Shown piece by piece: positions 10,601-17,757 of a DNA stretch of 20,000 nucleotides. The notes under the pieces were generated by a model. It was not told the origin of the DNA. It was given only the letters and a program-made list of their open reading frames with translations, and did no database searches. The stretch is from Glandiceps talaboti (lineage: Eukaryota; Hemichordata; Enteropneusta; Spengelidae). Every line of letters starts with the position of its first letter. Position 1 is the stretch's first letter. A program made the position numbers and the translations under genes. Where the stretch lies: NCBI RefSeq assembly GCF_964340395.1, contig NC_135568.1, positions 8,821,776-8,841,775 on the forward strand, read 5' to 3'.

Positions 10601-13600
10601 AGTATTCCTGAGGATAATTTCAAGATTTTTTTTTATCTCTGAGGCAGATCATTACTTTGTAAATGTCGATATTTTAAACGCATATGACAACGTGATGATA
10701 GTAGGGTTAGGGATTTTCATGTCAGTGCCAAATTGTGCAATATTGAAGGTTTCACCCGATGCAGTTCGATATTGATTAAGTAGGTTGTAACCATAGTGAT
10801 GACCTTTAACCTCACCTTTCATCCCATAATAGCAATATCTTTCGCAAAACTCCATTCCAATAATGAAATAAGTAGATTTAGGATAGCGTTCCAGACACTG
10901 TAGGTATAAATATATGAACGAAGAGGAATTAAAGTTGTGCACAACAGGCATATTGTTTGGTAAATTTATTGTGTTCTTTAGTTGACTAAAACTTTACAAT
11001 AAGTAAGTGCACTGGTGAAACATTGGACATTGGGGTTTTTTCATCTCAAATGGGGTCATGCAAGTGGCTTGCAAGTGGCTTGTTACATAGAGAATGCATT
11101 TGGAATAGTGAAAAAACAACAATCATGTACCGCTTGTAAGGCAGTGACAGAAACACATCAATTAACCATAAAAATTCGAACTAAGAATACATTCATTTTA
11201 TATGCACCTTCCCTCCTAGTTTTATGCATCCTAGTAAATTCGACATATTCGGATTTCTTTCCTTTCTATTTGCATCTAGTTGCATACACGGTGACGTAAG
11301 ACTTTCTGATTGGTGTATCATCTATACACTATAACAAAATACTCTGATTGGTTTACTATCGAATATTTGCATATTATGCTGTAATAGTTTATGATTGGTC
11401 TACTGTCTATGAGTATTTGCATACACAATGAAATCATACTTACTGATGCATTTGGATCATATTCGCCTTCATCTTCGAAGGCTTTGTCTATTGACTTCCT
11501 TTTCTCCGAATAATCGTCTTTTGCTGAAAGTAAACAGGAATCGCTGTTAGTTCACATAGAAAACAAAAGATTGTAAGTTATTTTGATCTTGGACTAAATT
11601 TGCATCTTCCAGGTTGAATTTACCTGAACGAAACCTTCGTTGATTTTTGTTACCGATCTGTGGAAATTTTATATGAATAATACATAACATTGGAAAAATG
11701 ATGACGACTTAATATTCAATTCGCAACTTGAATACATTTTTCTTCTGACTCCTGTGATGTAATCGTCCATAGCAAAGATACCCTATAAAGGCATATGATC
11801 AACTTGATGCTTCTCTGAAATCGCAAGTAATTGTAGATGATGTAAAATCATGAAATGACTCTCCAGAACCTATAGTTTATGAAAATGTCTCTATTTCCTT
11901 GAGTGGCATACCCCTTTAAAATCTTGTCGATCAAATACACCATGAGCCTGTACTGTTTTCTTCGAGTTCTCTAAGAGCGGCGTTCATTGGTTATACATTC
12001 CTTGTCCTTCTCAATGACTGACGTCATCTAGTTTGAGTGATGTCTGTCATTTAATGTCATATGATGTAGCATCATTCAGTAGTGGCATTCAATGTCATGT
12101 CATGTCATGCCCCAGTTAAGAAATGTGACCCTTTGTCATCATATCATGTCATATCATGTCATGTCATGTCATCTAGTTTCACTGACTGTCATGTATTGTC
12201 ATGTCATGATATTTGTTTACTTTACATGGCGCCAACAGACTAATGCAAAGTTCGTTGGGTCATTGATATGATACAATGTATCAAGTAAAAAATGTGGTTT
12301 GACCAGAAAACATATCAGTACATTACTTTTTTCCTGTATTTGATATTTTTATTGATTATATAAGAGTCTTTAAAGAGTGCCTGGAAACGCTAGGAATATG
12401 TATTCCCCTTTAGTTCAGGCCATAAAATACATTCTGGAGGTGTTGTGGCAATACTTGCACTTTTAATAGGTACTATCCAAATCTGAATGTTTATATATAT
12501 GTTTCTAACTGTTTGGGTCAGTGAGGGATTATCAGTATGTTTCTTACTAAAACATGTTTATTTTAACCATAACAAGTGACCATGGCATTGGGCAAATACA
12601 TGAGCTACTCAATAACATAATTTAGGTGCAACTAGAAATTTCCAGCAACTTCAAGGTTGTTGAGACACTGAAAATACCTAAACTTGTCAAGACTATACAA
12701 AATATGAATTAATACACAGATGATGCGTTTCATGTAAGTATTTATTTGGCGTTTTAAAAACTGGTGGTTCAAAGTCGGGCCTTCAGTAATTACAAGGTAG
12801 GAGGGTAAGACGATTGAGGGGTCACTTTTTACAAATTGGTCCTAGTGGGAGGGCGTCCATATTTAGAAAATGGAAATTAGGGGTGGGTCACATTTTACAC
12901 TGACTAATCATTTTTTTAAATTTCATGATCCCGCCGCTGACACCTGTTCCAAGTCATGACCTCCTGACTGCTAATCGTGAGCTCTAACAGGTACGCCACA
13001 GGGAGGCGGTGTTAATAATGTTTTTCATCGAAATATTTGAACAGGGGAGGGTAATATTTTAAAAAAGGGAAAAGGGCCACTTTTTAGCATAAAGGAATTG
13101 GGGACGGTCACTTTTATTCCACAGACCGGGTTTGACACCCCCTTGTAATTACTGAAGGCTCCCTTATTGTCGTCAGAGTGAGGGTATTCTGAAAAAGAGT
13201 TTCTGTGGTGTCCGGTTAGTATGATATTGGTTGCCTTCCATTATCGCACGTTGTCACGAATTTTAGGAACTGGACTGGACACAAATGGGGATTGACCCTC
13301 CCCGTGACCTTGGGGTAGTAGTGAAGTCTGATTAGTGCTACTTCTCTGGACTGCCATTGCAAAAGTTTATGAGTAGCACTGTTTGGTGTGAATTTAACTA
13401 GAGCACGACGACCGCTCTCATATTCATAACTGTTTACACTATAGCAAAACGTGTTGAACACTTTGGAACGAGGTTATAGTCCACACGATAACAGTTCTGC
13501 GGACGAGGCTGTGATATCATTTCACAGTGTGAATAGTGATAACTTTGTTACAGTCCTAGTGATACGAGAATTTATAAACGAAGTAATAGTAGTTGTTACA

Positions 13601-15647
13601 ATCTTATCGTAATTCAATCATAAATATTGGATTAAATGCTTGATAATGTAAAGGGTTCAGTTTAAAATGTACGAAAATAGGTTGCCTTAAAGTTTCCGAA
13701 TTTTTGTCACTATATATAGTTGTCTGAGATATGATGTAGTTTGTATATGTAATTGGAGATCCATTAAGTATTTTGTTCAAAAATGTAAAAAATATTTTTG
13801 CAAATATCGGCGCCAAGCGACCCGCTTCGGAAATCTTCGGAATTTGACGTCATAGATGGAGCAGTCTGCCATTGTTTTCTCATTTGTCAATATGCCAGAA
13901 TGTTGTAGTGTTGACAGCTGCTCATCTCGGTAGAGCAGACGACATCTCTCTACCACTTTCCATGGTGGGATTCCTTACATGCAAAATAGTAGATTGCTCT
14001 GTGATCAAACCACAGACAATTGTAGTGGTTTTCATAGTGATATGGGGGTCAAACATATTTAAAGTGACCAAGCTTAAGTCTTTGAAAATGGTGTAATTTA
14101 TTCCCAAGAAAAGATATTTGATATCAGTGGTGGTTATGGTGTTGGTTGTGGTGTTGGTGGTGGTGGCGGTGGCGGTGGCGGTGGTGGTGGTGGTGGTGGT
14201 GGTGGTGGCAGCTGTGGTTGTAGTGGTGTCATTACTTTTCCATGTCATATTTTCATCATACAACCACCACCTTGCAATTGCAATGACATTGATGGATTTA
14301 CTACTAATTTCACAGTTATATAGAGATGAATGTGATTGATTCATTGTTTTATCACTGAGTGGTGGTGGTGGTGGTGGGGGTGGTGTCGGAATGTTTTTCT
14401 TTTATCTCGATGGTTAGACATACAGGTGCGCAACATTATTTCTCCGGAGATGTTCATGTTTGTTAATGTAAATGAACTGTCAAATGTTGACTAGGTTTTC
14501 ATGGTAATATTAGCAGCTGTACATATTTGTGAAGCCAATGATAAATTGATGTCCCTATCATCACCTATACATCAAAACATTGCTCTAATTCTCATTTTGT
14601 CTCGTGTGTGACACATAGACTTATACCGGCAAGTGATAACTTGAGATAAGATAACATTTGACATCGGTAAGACAACTGAAGACTTGACTTGAAACTAGCG
14701 AAAACCCACAAACTGGCAACAGATAAATTAACATATCGGATGTACAGAAGACAAAATAATTTTTATCATTCTGATAATCATAAATAAATGGCAACAAAGT
14801 ATACTTGAACAATAAAGGTTATGAAGTGATCGACCGACATTTGAATCTCGGAAGGACAATTGATTGACGTCCGAATCTTGGGCGATAAGTTGAAGTGATA
14901 CGTGGCTGTAAAAACTGATCTCCCCACTACGGTTATCATAGCAATCCTTTCTCAAAAACAAAAAATTGAACACATTTTCTAACGTTTGGTAAATTTTTTG
15001 ACGCAGTTTTACTTAATTTTAGTTGACATTTTAGAAATAATGCTAATGAATTTGTCAAAGTCCAAAACTTATTTTTAAAACAAATTTTCATATGTTTCAA
15101 TCATTTTGGCGCAATTAACTTTGTGGGAGTAAGAAGTGAAAACGTGCTCATAAGATAAAACTTCACCAAAAAGAAATAAATATTATACAATTTCGTTAAA
15201 GTGATTTGTTGCCCAGCATATTTTTACATTTTGGTAATTTTCTACATAAAATGGCTTTAATTTAGATAAGTCGAAGAATGTCAAAATTTGTCGTCAAAGT
15301 AGCTTACACTTGATAGAAAAGTGTTCAAAAATTCTCCTCGTAATTATCAATATAGAATTTATTTTAGTAGGATGCTTAGACCTGTCCTTGAACACAGCAG
15401 TTGATAAAAATGGAGTCATCATGACATTGACAGTTCTACCGATGAAAATTGATATGATTATGTGTACTCAGACGACACCAAGGCGCCATGCTTCATTGTC
15501 TTTGCGACCTACATCGATACTGAAGCGTCTGGCTTGGACCCCTGTCGTTTGATTGACGTATACTGGTTCAAATAGCGTGGGAAGTATAGAGCCATATTTT
15601 AGTGCACGACACACGAACAATGGGCAGTAAAGTTATTTGGATGTTTA

Positions 15648-15685
<38 letters not shown>

Positions 15686-17757
15686 GGTCATTTTCTTCAC
15701 AAAATCTGAACACATCATATGAGAATCGTATCACACACCGTCCTGAATGACCATATATCGTTCCTCTATCAGCATAACTGAAAATCCATACTTGGGGGAA
15801 CAACTCAAATGGTCGTTTTTCGATTCGTGGGAAAACTCTATAGTTGATTTTGGTAATACTTCGATGCAATGCTATCTGAGTAACCACACCCTATGACGTC
15901 ACACACTGACACAACTTTTCAGATGCCCTCACTTCAGTTACCCTGGTGTGTGTATATGTATCTGAAATTGATAGAAGTGTTGTGTTCACTCCTTCATATG
16001 GGGTCCAAATGATAAGCATTGTATCATCTCGTGTTGATATACAATGGAACAATGGAAATAAGATGGCGTGAAACAAAATATTGTCCGACAGCAAAATATC
16101 ACTATTACACGTTGTTACATTTGATCACCTAGCCCGACAAATAATATATTTACACTACTTCTTTACCGTCTGGTGAGACCATTCTCGCAAGCCAGATTAA
16201 CATTTTTCCACAGACAAAATTCTGGGCGGGTGTGGGGAGGGGTGGGGGTGGGGGAGGCGTCTGTTAAGCGCCACTTTGAAGAAGCTAATGGCATTACCTC
16301 AATGGGCCAGACAAGAATATCACCAACATTAATTGCTACGTTTTCTTACCGTTATCCTAGCAGACCTTCGCCACATCTTAACTAAAACAAGACTGTTCTT
16401 TTAGTTGCCTGAGATTGTAACAATGTATACTTTTTTCAAGCAGTCAGTTGATCAAAATATAACAAAATCAACTTCAATATTGGTAGGGCCAGTAAAAAAA
16501 TGTGGTAATTTTGATTTTCTATTGAGCCAGACATAAAATGTAGCAACAAATGTTTGTAGAAACAGACAATAAGGATTGTGAAATTTTAGTCAGCGCGCGA
16601 TTATTTTGTAAAGCGCAGACGACAATTTGTGTTAACTTTTATAACTAGTTGTCATTGGATTTGTCAAAGTTCGTGAGTGCTCTGGGTGGACACGTCGTAT
16701 TATATCTAGTGTCAGGATGTTAGTCCGGACAACAGTTCAAAGTTTGTGGTGGTACTCCTCAGTTTCAAGGACAACACGGGACGGTATCGCAGATATCAGG
16801 ACGGTGCGACATTCGAACAGTGACGTCTATCAGAATGTCACTGACAATCGCATGTCGTGTTGTCGAAGCGAGGCGTCTCAAAGACAACTAAGGATCTCTT
16901 ATCTTGAAATATTTCGACAAACAAGACAATATTAAGGGCGTTCCGATGTCAAGTAACAATTGATGGGGGCGATCTTACCAACAGGTGGCTTCGTCACACA
17001 TAATGTCACTCAGATCACGTGATTGTTTTCAACTCTGAACGAGTGACGATTGTCTTTTGCCGAAAATTTTCTGACTAAGTTCAAAAGCAGCTGTATCTAA
17101 AAGTAAAACTGTCCGCGAGGACCTAAACGTTAACGACTTCTGTAGCGTATACATTGCATGCTTTGCAAAAAAAACCCTTACTTTTCGCATAGGAAACAAA
17201 ACTGCTTAACGTACCATTTTTCCCCTATACCGTTGGCATGACAAAACAAATGTTTAGAATTAGAAACAAAACTGTTCATCAAAAGCTACACGCGCATGCA
17301 GATGTCACACTCGAAAAGTTTGAATAACTAGTCTATTCACCCAAAATGTATCGAATCAACAATGTATACATGTTTTTAACTCTCTTGGTGAAAATTCGTG
17401 AATCCATATCAGAATGGTTTCTTCGTCTCGTCCACGATATAATCCCAGTTCTTTGCCTTGCTTGTTTTGTTCTTCAGGACGAGTTGCTGACATTAAATAG
17501 TCAATCATTTTTGCCTACAAAAAGTGGAAAACTGAAGGGCGTAAAAGAAGTACCCAACAAAATGTTGAATGTACCACGTGACGTAAGCACGCTGACGCAA
17601 AAAATCAACTGAATAGTTTGTTCAATAATTTTACTAAAAGTCTAGTTTTGAACTTACGTGTTTTTTTCTCCTCTGATGTCGGTTGAGTGTTAGAATACAT
17701 TGGTTCCATCGGCAAATCAGCCTGATTGCTGAAATCGGCCTGTCCCTTCTTCCCCAT
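2408..17757 (-). CDS. SLC15A1: SLC15 (PEPT1/PEPT2-like) proton-coupled oligopeptide transporter gene, 13 exons, 3' part missing
   Basis: Seen: thirteen in-frame minus-strand exons joined by GT-AG introns give 472 residues. Family (PTR2/POT, major facilitator fold): these plasma-membrane carriers import di- and tripeptides with protons. Diagnostic features: E76-x-x-E79-R80 followed by YCYYG in segment 1, YHTF with H110 (human PEPT1 His57) in segment 2, GTGGIKPC with K184 (human Lys140), FGGDQF, YYFAINCGSLLST (second PTR2 signature), YWALFDQQGSRWTLQA in segment 7, and IPIFD with D387 (human Asp341) in segment 8. From W340 to D387 the spacing equals human PEPT1 with no gap. The large extracellular domain begins in the last exon, which favours PEPT1/PEPT2 over SLC15A3/A4. 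Human PEPT1 is about 708 residues, so roughly a third, including segments 10-12, is absent. The symbol is for the family; invertebrate members need not be one-to-one with SLC15A1 or SLC15A2. Odd: H328 replaces Arg282, and one exon is only 33 bases. Confidence 0.94.
2537..3537 (-). other. SLC15A1: Intron 12 of the SLC15-like gene
   Basis: About 1.0 kb with GT-AG ends. It contains the CA/CG alternating tract at 2605-2653; the rest (about 2700-3500) shows no gene, RNA or clear repeat. Confidence 0.75.
2605..2653. repeat. (CA)n(CG)n(TACG)n alternating purine-pyrimidine tract
   Basis: About 14 bases of CA, then about 22 bases of uninterrupted CG, then TACG repeats. Near-perfect purine-pyrimidine alternation, especially CG, favours left-handed Z-DNA under supercoiling. 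It also concentrates CpG in an otherwise CpG-poor intron. Confidence 0.93.
3538..3708 (-). CDS. SLC15A1: SLC15-like exon 12: membrane segments 8-9 (residues 373-429)
   Basis: The acceptor is TTGATTTTAG and the donor GTAAGT. It encodes VLNPLFIICLIPIFDNCIYP and LLKKCGIKCTYLQRMCWGMV, then FAAVAFYIAAVVQIAVA, corresponding to segment 8, a cytosolic loop and segment 9 of PEPT. D387 aligns with Asp341 of human PEPT1. The first codon is GTG but this is a splice junction, not a start. Confidence 0.95.
3709..4383 (-). other. SLC15A1: Intron 11 of the SLC15-like gene
   Basis: 675 bases, GT-AG, AT-rich. No gene, repeat array or structured element recognised. Confidence 0.75.
4384..4416 (-). CDS. SLC15A1: SLC15-like exon 11: 33-base microexon (residues 362-372)
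   Basis: Flanked by CATTCTGTAG and GTAAGT, this 11-codon phase 0 exon encodes GNVTIKPDQMQ. It fills exactly the gap between exon 10 and exon 12: human PEPT1 has an equally spaced segment ending PDQMQ at the same place, so the distance from Trp294 to Asp341 is kept without a gap. N363-V-T is an N-glycosylation sequon in the extracellular loop between segments 7 and 8 by family topology. The upstream splice region is made of microsatellites. Confidence 0.9.
4435..4508. repeat. (ACAG)n tetranucleotide array beside the microexon acceptor
   Basis: About 18 copies of ACAG on the plus strand, read as (CTGT)n on the gene's sense strand. It begins 19 bases from the 3' splice site of exon 11, where a pyrimidine tract would be expected. 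Confidence 0.95.
4525..4646. repeat. (GTTA)n tetranucleotide array, (TAAC)n on the sense strand
   Basis: Repeated GTTA units with a few interruptions. On the gene's sense strand they read ACTAACTAAC, each a near match to the branch-site consensus CTAAC/CTRAY. Lies in intron 10 upstream of exon 11. Confidence 0.93.
4650..5193 (-). other. SLC15A1: 5' part of intron 10 of the SLC15-like gene
   Basis: AT-rich intron sequence; no gene, RNA or clear repeat recognised. Confidence 0.7.
5194..5328 (-). CDS. SLC15A1: SLC15-like exon 10: membrane segment 7, FDQQGSRW motif (residues 317-361)
   Basis: The acceptor is ATCTTTTTTCAG and the donor GTAAGT; phase 0 on both sides. It encodes KRLINDTKCLLHVLIMYIPV then PVYWALFDQQGSRWTLQATQ. 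W340 aligns with Trp294 of human PEPT1. H328, twelve residues before it, occupies the place of Arg282, a residue tied to proton-peptide coupling. The very high identity around FDQQGSRWTLQAT leaves no doubt about the family. Confidence 0.96.
5329..5731 (-). other. SLC15A1: Intron 9 of the SLC15-like gene
   Basis: 403 bases, GT-AG; nothing recognised beyond the splice signals. Confidence 0.75.
5732..5824 (-). CDS. SLC15A1: SLC15-like exon 9: central cytosolic loop (residues 286-316)
   Basis: The acceptor is ACTTGACAG and the donor GTAAGT; phase 0 on both sides. It encodes RACKNKWKYRKNDEVKAKYT followed by HWMDYADDKYD, matching the HWLDxAxxKYD motif of animal PEPT proteins before segment 7. Small and hydrophilic, it is easily missed. 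A second AG 12 bases into the exon could give a form lacking RACK (inference). Confidence 0.9.
5825..6387 (-). other. SLC15A1: Intron 8 of the SLC15-like gene
   Basis: 563 bases, GT-AG. Its 5' end (right side here) carries the foldback at 6288-6361; the remainder is featureless. Confidence 0.75.
6288..6361. repeat. 70-base imperfect foldback (hairpin)
   Basis: Arm 6288-6308 (GTCATGACGG...CGCCCTCAC) and arm 6341-6361 (GTGAGGGCG...CATGAC) are complementary at 17 of 21 positions. Inside, 6313-6319 (CGGTCTC) pairs with 6334-6340 (GAGGCCG) with one wobble, leaving a 14-base purine loop and one 4-base bulge. Size and shape resemble a microRNA precursor or a tiny foldback transposon; I cannot tell which. 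Confidence 0.7.
6388..6476 (-). CDS. SLC15A1: SLC15-like exon 8: end of segment 6 and start of central cytosolic loop (residues 256-285)
   Basis: The acceptor is TTCAACGCAG and the donor GTAAGA; it enters in phase 1 and leaves in phase 0. It encodes VIFVVGRYTVGYKIYPGEGN then VVWMVCKAVG, aligning with the IVFVLGSGMYKK...GNIMGKVAKCIG stretch of mammalian PEPT. A 70-base foldback (6288-6361) lies 26 bases downstream of its donor. Confidence 0.92.
6543..6720 (+). repeat. Dispersed-type repeat: small inverted repeat, TCTG/TG microsatellite, conserved tail
   Basis: 6548-6571 (ACCTCTCGCAAGGGTACGGG plus AGGT) is a short imperfect inverted repeat. It is followed by (TCTG)n/(TG)n at about 6587-6677 and then by CTTAAAAACGACAGG...ATGAAATTTGGTA. 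From general knowledge, repeats with a GGAGGTATT head, a TCTG run and a tail like AAAACGGCT...TGAAATTTGGT are dispersed in many marine invertebrate genomes. The assignment is by memory of the pattern only. Confidence 0.6.
6820..7228 (+). repeat. Three-copy tandem repeat, period about 140-147 bases
   Basis: ATATCTTAAG recurs at 6831, 6978 and 7118, each followed by TGC...TTCAATTTCAA...ATTTA, CATTAAACATAACA-like and CCTATAA-like blocks. Copies 1 and 3 end with ACCTTACAGTGTTAAT, while copy 2 has a divergent end. Copies are about 75-85% similar by eye. Confidence 0.85.
7337..7505 (-). CDS. SLC15A1: SLC15-like exon 7: segments 5-6, second PTR2 signature (residues 200-256)
   Basis: The acceptor is GGGTTACAG immediately before an ATG codon that is internal here, not a start; the donor is GTGAGT. 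It encodes YFLMYYFAINCGSLLSTFL, the PTR2 second signature (FYxxINxGS), then a loop and CYPLAYGVPAMLLLVAIG, matching PEPT segment 6. Y211 aligns with Tyr167 of human PEPT1. C234 and C240 sit in the extracellular loop and may pair (inference). Confidence 0.96.
7506..7939 (-). other. SLC15A1: Intron 6 of the SLC15-like gene
   Basis: 434 bases, GT-AG; nothing else recognised. Confidence 0.75.
7940..8039 (-). CDS. SLC15A1: SLC15-like exon 6: membrane segment 4, GTGGIKPC and FGGDQF motifs (residues 166-199)
   Basis: The acceptor is GTTATTTTCAG and the donor GTAACT. It encodes GGPIVGLFLIAMGTGGIKPC then VAAFGGDQFRKEQ. K184 aligns with Lys140 of human PEPT1, a substrate/proton-site residue, and FGGDQF is the hallmark of this family. 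The near identity to vertebrate PEPT makes this exon secure. Confidence 0.96.
8040..8877 (-). other. SLC15A1: Intron 5 of the SLC15-like gene
   Basis: 838 bases, GT-AG; AT-rich with no gene or repeat array recognised. Confidence 0.75.
8878..8970 (-). CDS. SLC15A1: SLC15-like exon 5: membrane segment 3 (residues 135-166)
   Basis: The acceptor is TTTTTTTCCCAG and the donor GTAAGT; phase 2 on both sides. It encodes KTIFLIAWVYLAGCVVMSLS followed by a short polar loop SIPQLTNDQPRM. The loop is shorter than the mammalian PEPT1 loop before segment 4. Frame continuity with exons 4 and 6 supports it. Confidence 0.92.
8971..10039 (-). other. SLC15A1: Intron 4 of the SLC15-like gene
   Basis: 1069 bases, GT-AG, nearly half of it trinucleotide repeat (9520-9967). 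The left part, 8971-9519, holds no recognisable gene. Confidence 0.75.
9520..9967. repeat. Long imperfect trinucleotide tract: GTC/GTT/GCT then GGT
   Basis: 9520-9597 is (GTC)n(GTT)n with GCT; 9675-9967 is mainly GGT with GAT, GCA and GAA interruptions. The plus strand is very G-rich, so the gene's transcript is C/A-rich (ACC)n here. The long Thr/Asn, Val or Gly open frames across it are repeat artefacts. Confidence 0.95.
10040..10181 (-). CDS. SLC15A1: SLC15-like exon 4: segments 2-3 start, conserved histidine (residues 88-135)
   Basis: The acceptor is TTCTTTCAG and the donor GTAAGA. It encodes AILILYFTEILL, a short extracellular loop, YHTFVMLCYLSPIGGAM and ISDGFWGKYK. H110 aligns with His57 of human PEPT1, the essential transport histidine. 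The GGAMISDGFWGKYK stretch is the PTR2 family signature 1 region, with the cytosolic loop between segments 2 and 3. Confidence 0.95.
10182..10815 (-). other. SLC15A1: Intron 3 of the SLC15-like gene
   Basis: 634 bases, GT-AG. A 78-codon minus-strand open frame at 10339-10575 has no recognisable domain and lies wholly in the intron; I treat it as chance. Confidence 0.7.
10816..10897 (-). CDS. SLC15A1: SLC15-like exon 3: membrane segment 1 with ExxER proton/peptide motif (residues 61-87)
   Basis: The acceptor is ATACCTACAG and the donor GTGAGG; phase 0 in, phase 1 out. It encodes RYPKSTYFIIGMEFCERYC then YYGMK, the classic start of the POT fold. E76, E79 and R80 form the ExxER motif used for proton coupling and substrate carboxylate binding in this family. 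One of the clearest exons for family assignment. Confidence 0.95.
10898..11443 (-). other. SLC15A1: Intron 2 of the SLC15-like gene
   Basis: 546 bases, GT-AG. Contains the ATTGG/octamer array next to exon 2; otherwise nothing recognised. Confidence 0.7.
11305..11424. promoter_or_regulatory. Array of three GATTGGT (CCAAT) and two ATTTGCAT (octamer) sites
   Basis: GATTGGT occurs at 11308, 11346 and 11393; ATTTGCAT at 11365 and 11415. The last two GATTGGT-octamer pairs form an imperfect repeat of about 47-50 bases. These are textbook NF-Y and POU-factor sites, placed within 20-140 bases of exon 2 in intron 2. Enhancer function is inference; a decayed tandem repeat is the alternative. Confidence 0.4.
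11444..11523 (-). CDS. SLC15A1: SLC15-like exon 2: acidic/basic cytosolic N-terminal tail (residues 34-60)
   Basis: The acceptor is TTTACTTTCAG and the donor GTAAGT. It enters in phase 1 (completing a Pro codon) and leaves in phase 0. The peptide is strongly charged (KDDYSEKRKSIDKAFEDEGE) and has no membrane segment, fitting a cytosolic tail just before segment 1. There is no family motif, so the evidence is splice sites, coding phase and position. KRKS may be a kinase site (inference). Confidence 0.8.
12046..12209. repeat. Dispersed TCATG pentamer array
   Basis: GTCATGTCATGTCATG near 12094, ATCATGTCATATCATGTCAT near 12140 and further copies to 12209. The unit is GTCAT, interrupted by unique sequence, so it is an imperfect pentanucleotide satellite. 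Confidence 0.85.
12779..13159. mobile_element. Short element with perfect 19-base terminal inverted repeats
   Basis: GCCTTCAGTAATTACAAGG at 12779-12797 is exactly complementary to CCTTGTAATTACTGAAGGC at 13141-13159. The 381-base interval has no coding capacity and holds several degenerate G-rich GGGTCAC-type units. This is the plan of a miniature inverted-repeat transposable element. I see no clear target-site duplication, which lowers certainty; a tRNA-like segment lies in its middle. Confidence 0.65.
12928..13010 (-). repeat. tRNA-like (SINE head) sequence
   Basis: On the minus strand TGTGGCGTACCTGTTAGAGC resembles a tRNA D-arm/A-box, then CACGATTAGCAGTCAG an anticodon arm with one mismatch and an eight-base loop, and GACTTGGAACAGG a degraded T-arm/B-box. 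The ends CCGCC and GGCGG can pair as an acceptor stem. Stems are too imperfect for a working tRNA, so a tRNA-derived SINE remnant is the better reading. Confidence 0.4.
14126..14228. repeat. (GGT)n/(GGC)n trinucleotide tract
   Basis: GGT with GTT and GCG interruptions, the same motif as in intron 4; a shorter G-rich GGT run lies at 14361-14388. Open frames coding poly-Val or poly-Thr here are artefacts. Confidence 0.92.
15642..15686. repeat. (TCTG)n microsatellite
   Basis: About ten TCTG units ending GTCGGTCATTTTCTTCACAA. The tail recalls the repeat at 6543-6720, so it may be a second degraded copy (inference). Confidence 0.9.
16224..16257 (+). other. G-quadruplex candidate
   Basis: Six G-runs of three to five bases within 34 bases (GGG, GGG, GGGG, GGGG, GGGGG, GGGGG) with loops of one to three bases. 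This fits the strict quadruplex pattern on the plus strand, so in the template strand of the transporter gene. Confidence 0.8.
17658..17757 (-). CDS. SLC15A1: SLC15-like exon 1: start codon and cytosolic N-terminus (residues 1-33)
   Basis: The ATG at 17757-17755 has A at -3 and G at +4, a good Kozak context, and an in-frame TGA lies 22 codons upstream at 17823-17821, so the start is well bounded. The exon encodes a hydrophilic tail beginning MGKKGQADFSNQADL and ends ...EEKKT plus one base, with donor GTAAGT. This tail is longer than the short N-terminus of mammalian PEPT1 and nearer to PEPT2 in style. It matches no motif I know; assignment rests on frame, donor and fit to exon 2. M17 and M20 are possible internal starts. 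Confidence 0.75.

Larger units (their letters stand above)
11524..17657 (-). other. SLC15A1: Intron 1 of the SLC15-like gene, about 6.1 kb
   Basis: GT-AG intron joining exons 1 and 2 in phase 1. Repeats within it are listed separately. Stretches 11524-12040, 12210-12778, 13160-14120, 14390-15640, 15690-16220 and 16260-17657 show no gene, RNA or repeat that I recognise. A further unrecognised exon in it cannot be excluded. Confidence 0.7.

Noticed and set aside
12094-12209. CRISPR-like array
   Set aside because: The repeated unit is a 5-base satellite with irregular spacing in an animal intron; no repeat-spacer structure.
12928-13010. Functional tRNA gene
   Set aside because: Anticodon and T arms do not pair well, the anticodon loop has eight bases, and it sits inside a repeat element; a SINE remnant fits better.
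13922-14344. 140-codon minus frame with a poly-Thr run
   Set aside because: The centre is a GGT microsatellite; the flanks show no family resemblance and lie in intron 1.
17346-17612. 88-codon plus-strand frame in intron 1
   Set aside because: No recognisable domain or coding signature; a single chance open frame in AT-rich DNA.
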